Shown piece after piece: positions 31,060-31,780 of a stretch of 31,780 nucleotides of DNA (position 1 is the stretch's first letter; every line of letters starts with the position of its first letter). Origin of the DNA: Candidatus Shapirobacteria bacterium CG06_land_8_20_14_3_00_40_12 (lineage in GTDB: Bacteria > Patescibacteriota > Microgenomatia > UBA12405). Location of the stretch: NCBI GenBank assembly GCA_002780135.1, contig PEWA01000052.1, positions 1 through 31,780 on the forward strand, given 5' to 3'. The translations under genes were made by a program, and so were the position numbers. Below the pieces are notes generated by a model. It was given only the letters and a program-made list of their open reading frames with translations, was not told the DNA's origin and did no database searches.

Positions 31060-31780
31060 TTATACCCCAGATAGATGATCAAAAAGCCTTAAAAGTTGGT
31101 GGCCACTTTTGATCCAAGTGAAGCGACGACTGTTTTTTGTTCCCAGATGGCGGAATTTAAATCGGGTGTCAATATTGGTTATTTTTTTAAGAGCAGCGAC
31201 TAGGGATGAAGAATTTCTAGGATTGATATAGAGGGCACTGTCATCAAGAATTTCTTTTAATGAGTCGATATTGCTCGCTATTACCGGGGTACCCAGGCGC
31301 TGACTTTCCAGAACCGGAATGCCAAAACCCTCATAAAGACTGGGAATGACGGTAGCAACGGCCTGTTTGTACAAAACCCACTTCTCTTTTTCGGTGATAA
31401 AATCAGTAAAAATCACTTGATTTTGAAGATTATATTTAATAACAGTGGCAAAAATATCGTCATAGAGCCAACCCTTTTTACCAGCGATAACCAGAGAATA
31501 TTTTAGATGAGAAGATGAGGAGATAAGTAGAAATTTGGCGAAAGCTTTAATTAGGAAAGAATAATTTTTGTTGGGTTTGAGAGTGCCGACAGTCAAAAAA
31601 TAGGGCAAAGATATGTGGTATTTGTTAAGAACCGACAACTCGTCGTTCGGGGAAATGACGGGAATTTTACCAACCCCGTTTCTAATAACAGAAATAGAAT
31701 CCGGTGAAACTTTAAATGTTTTTATTATTTCATTTTTAGTAAATTCAGATACAGCGATAATATGGTGGGCGTGTTTAATG
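31060..31780 (-). CDS. GT4-family glycosyltransferase, C-terminal part (cut by window edge)
   Basis: The frame stays open to position 31780, so the N-terminus lies outside the window; 239 residues are visible. The TTG at 31638 is not the true start, because the upstream in-frame residues read HHIIAVSEFTKNEI and ISVIRNGVG, a standard GT4 interdomain sequence. The donor domain follows: YFLTVGTLKPNKNYSFLI, VIAGKKGWLYDD, VIFTDFITEKEKWVLYKQA, PSLYEGFGIPVLESQRLG with the E-x7-E residues, and PVIASNIDSLKEIL. It is a GDP-mannose or similar nucleotide-sugar transferase by family. It is the most upstream gene seen in the glycan block. Confidence 0.93.
   Translation of the reverse strand, partial: IKHAHHIIAVSEFTKNEIIKTFKVSPDSISVIRNGVGKIPVISPNDELSVLNKYHISLPYFLTVGTLKPNKNYSFLIKAFAKFLLISSSSHLKYSLVIAGKKGWLYDDIFATVIKYNLQNQVIFTDFITEKEKWVLYKQAVATVIPSLYEGFGIPVLESQRLGTPVIASNIDSLKEILDDSALYINPRNSSSLVAALKKITNIDTRFKFRHLGTKNSRRFTWIKSGHQLLRLFDHLSGV

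Noticed and set aside
31060..31638. Complete GT4 gene starting with TTG at 31638
   Set aside because: The frame remains open upstream to the window edge and encodes typical GT4 sequence, so the gene is truncated by the window, not short.

Overview
The window looks like a chromosomal segment of a Candidate Phyla Radiation (Patescibacteria) bacterium, most likely of the Microgenomates group. I infer this from gene style rather than from a marker gene: AT-rich DNA, almost no intergenic space, shortened versions of conserved enzymes (MurE with a very small first domain, RecO without a zinc finger, compact FtsI), and typical lineage companions (DUF4012 protein, LysW-like zinc ribbon, PT-rich linkers in surface proteins). 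32 of 33 genes lie on the minus strand, so transcription runs from high to low coordinates. The single plus-strand gene is a 51-residue LysW-like protein at 6477-6632.

Layout in transcription order. (1) 31780 to 19625, surface glycan block: a GT4 glycosyltransferase cut by the window edge, a hexapeptide acyltransferase, a two-TM protein of unknown function, GT2, an O-antigen ligase/polymerase-like protein, a GT39-like membrane glycosyltransferase, GT4, GT2, a NYN-domain nuclease-like protein, two more GT4, mannose-1-phosphate guanylyltransferase (ManC) and a monotopic phosphoglycosyl transferase. Together these could make GDP-mannose, start a polyprenol-linked glycan, extend it, and transfer or polymerise it outside the membrane. 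(2) 19607 to 15778: DUF4012 membrane protein, RecO and single-chain glycyl-tRNA synthetase. (3) 15774 to 4, a division and cell-wall (dcw) cluster: lipoprotein, rsmH, ftsL-like, ftsI, murE, an Ate/Bpt-like aminoacyl-tRNA transferase, murC/mpl-like, murA, mraY, NlpC/P60-like protein, [lysW-like on the opposite strand], fold-type II PLP enzyme, ATP-grasp ligase, ftsW, murG, ftsA, ftsZ.

The most interesting part is 4536-7167. Where many bacteria carry murD (between mraY and ftsW), this genome has an NlpC/P60-like protein without a signal peptide, a LysW-like putative carrier, a small PLP enzyme and an ATP-grasp ligase. With the Ate/Bpt-like GNAT protein between murE and murC, this suggests a lineage-specific way of making or attaching an unusual amino acid in peptidoglycan synthesis. 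That is inference from context, not proof. murB, murD, murF, ddl, ftsQ and mraZ are not in the window.

Several core enzymes carry departures that I checked in the DNA: MurA has Asp instead of the catalytic-loop Cys (predicting natural fosfomycin tolerance), FtsZ has Cys inside the tubulin signature loop, MraY has HLT in place of the HHH motif, and MurG lacks two glycines of its first G-loop. Genes are linked by 4-nt (ATGA) or 8-nt (ATGNNTAA) stop/start overlaps, and I saw no clear Shine-Dalgarno sequence before the starts I read. No tRNA, rRNA, CRISPR array, insertion sequence or stretch over 300 bases without a gene was seen.
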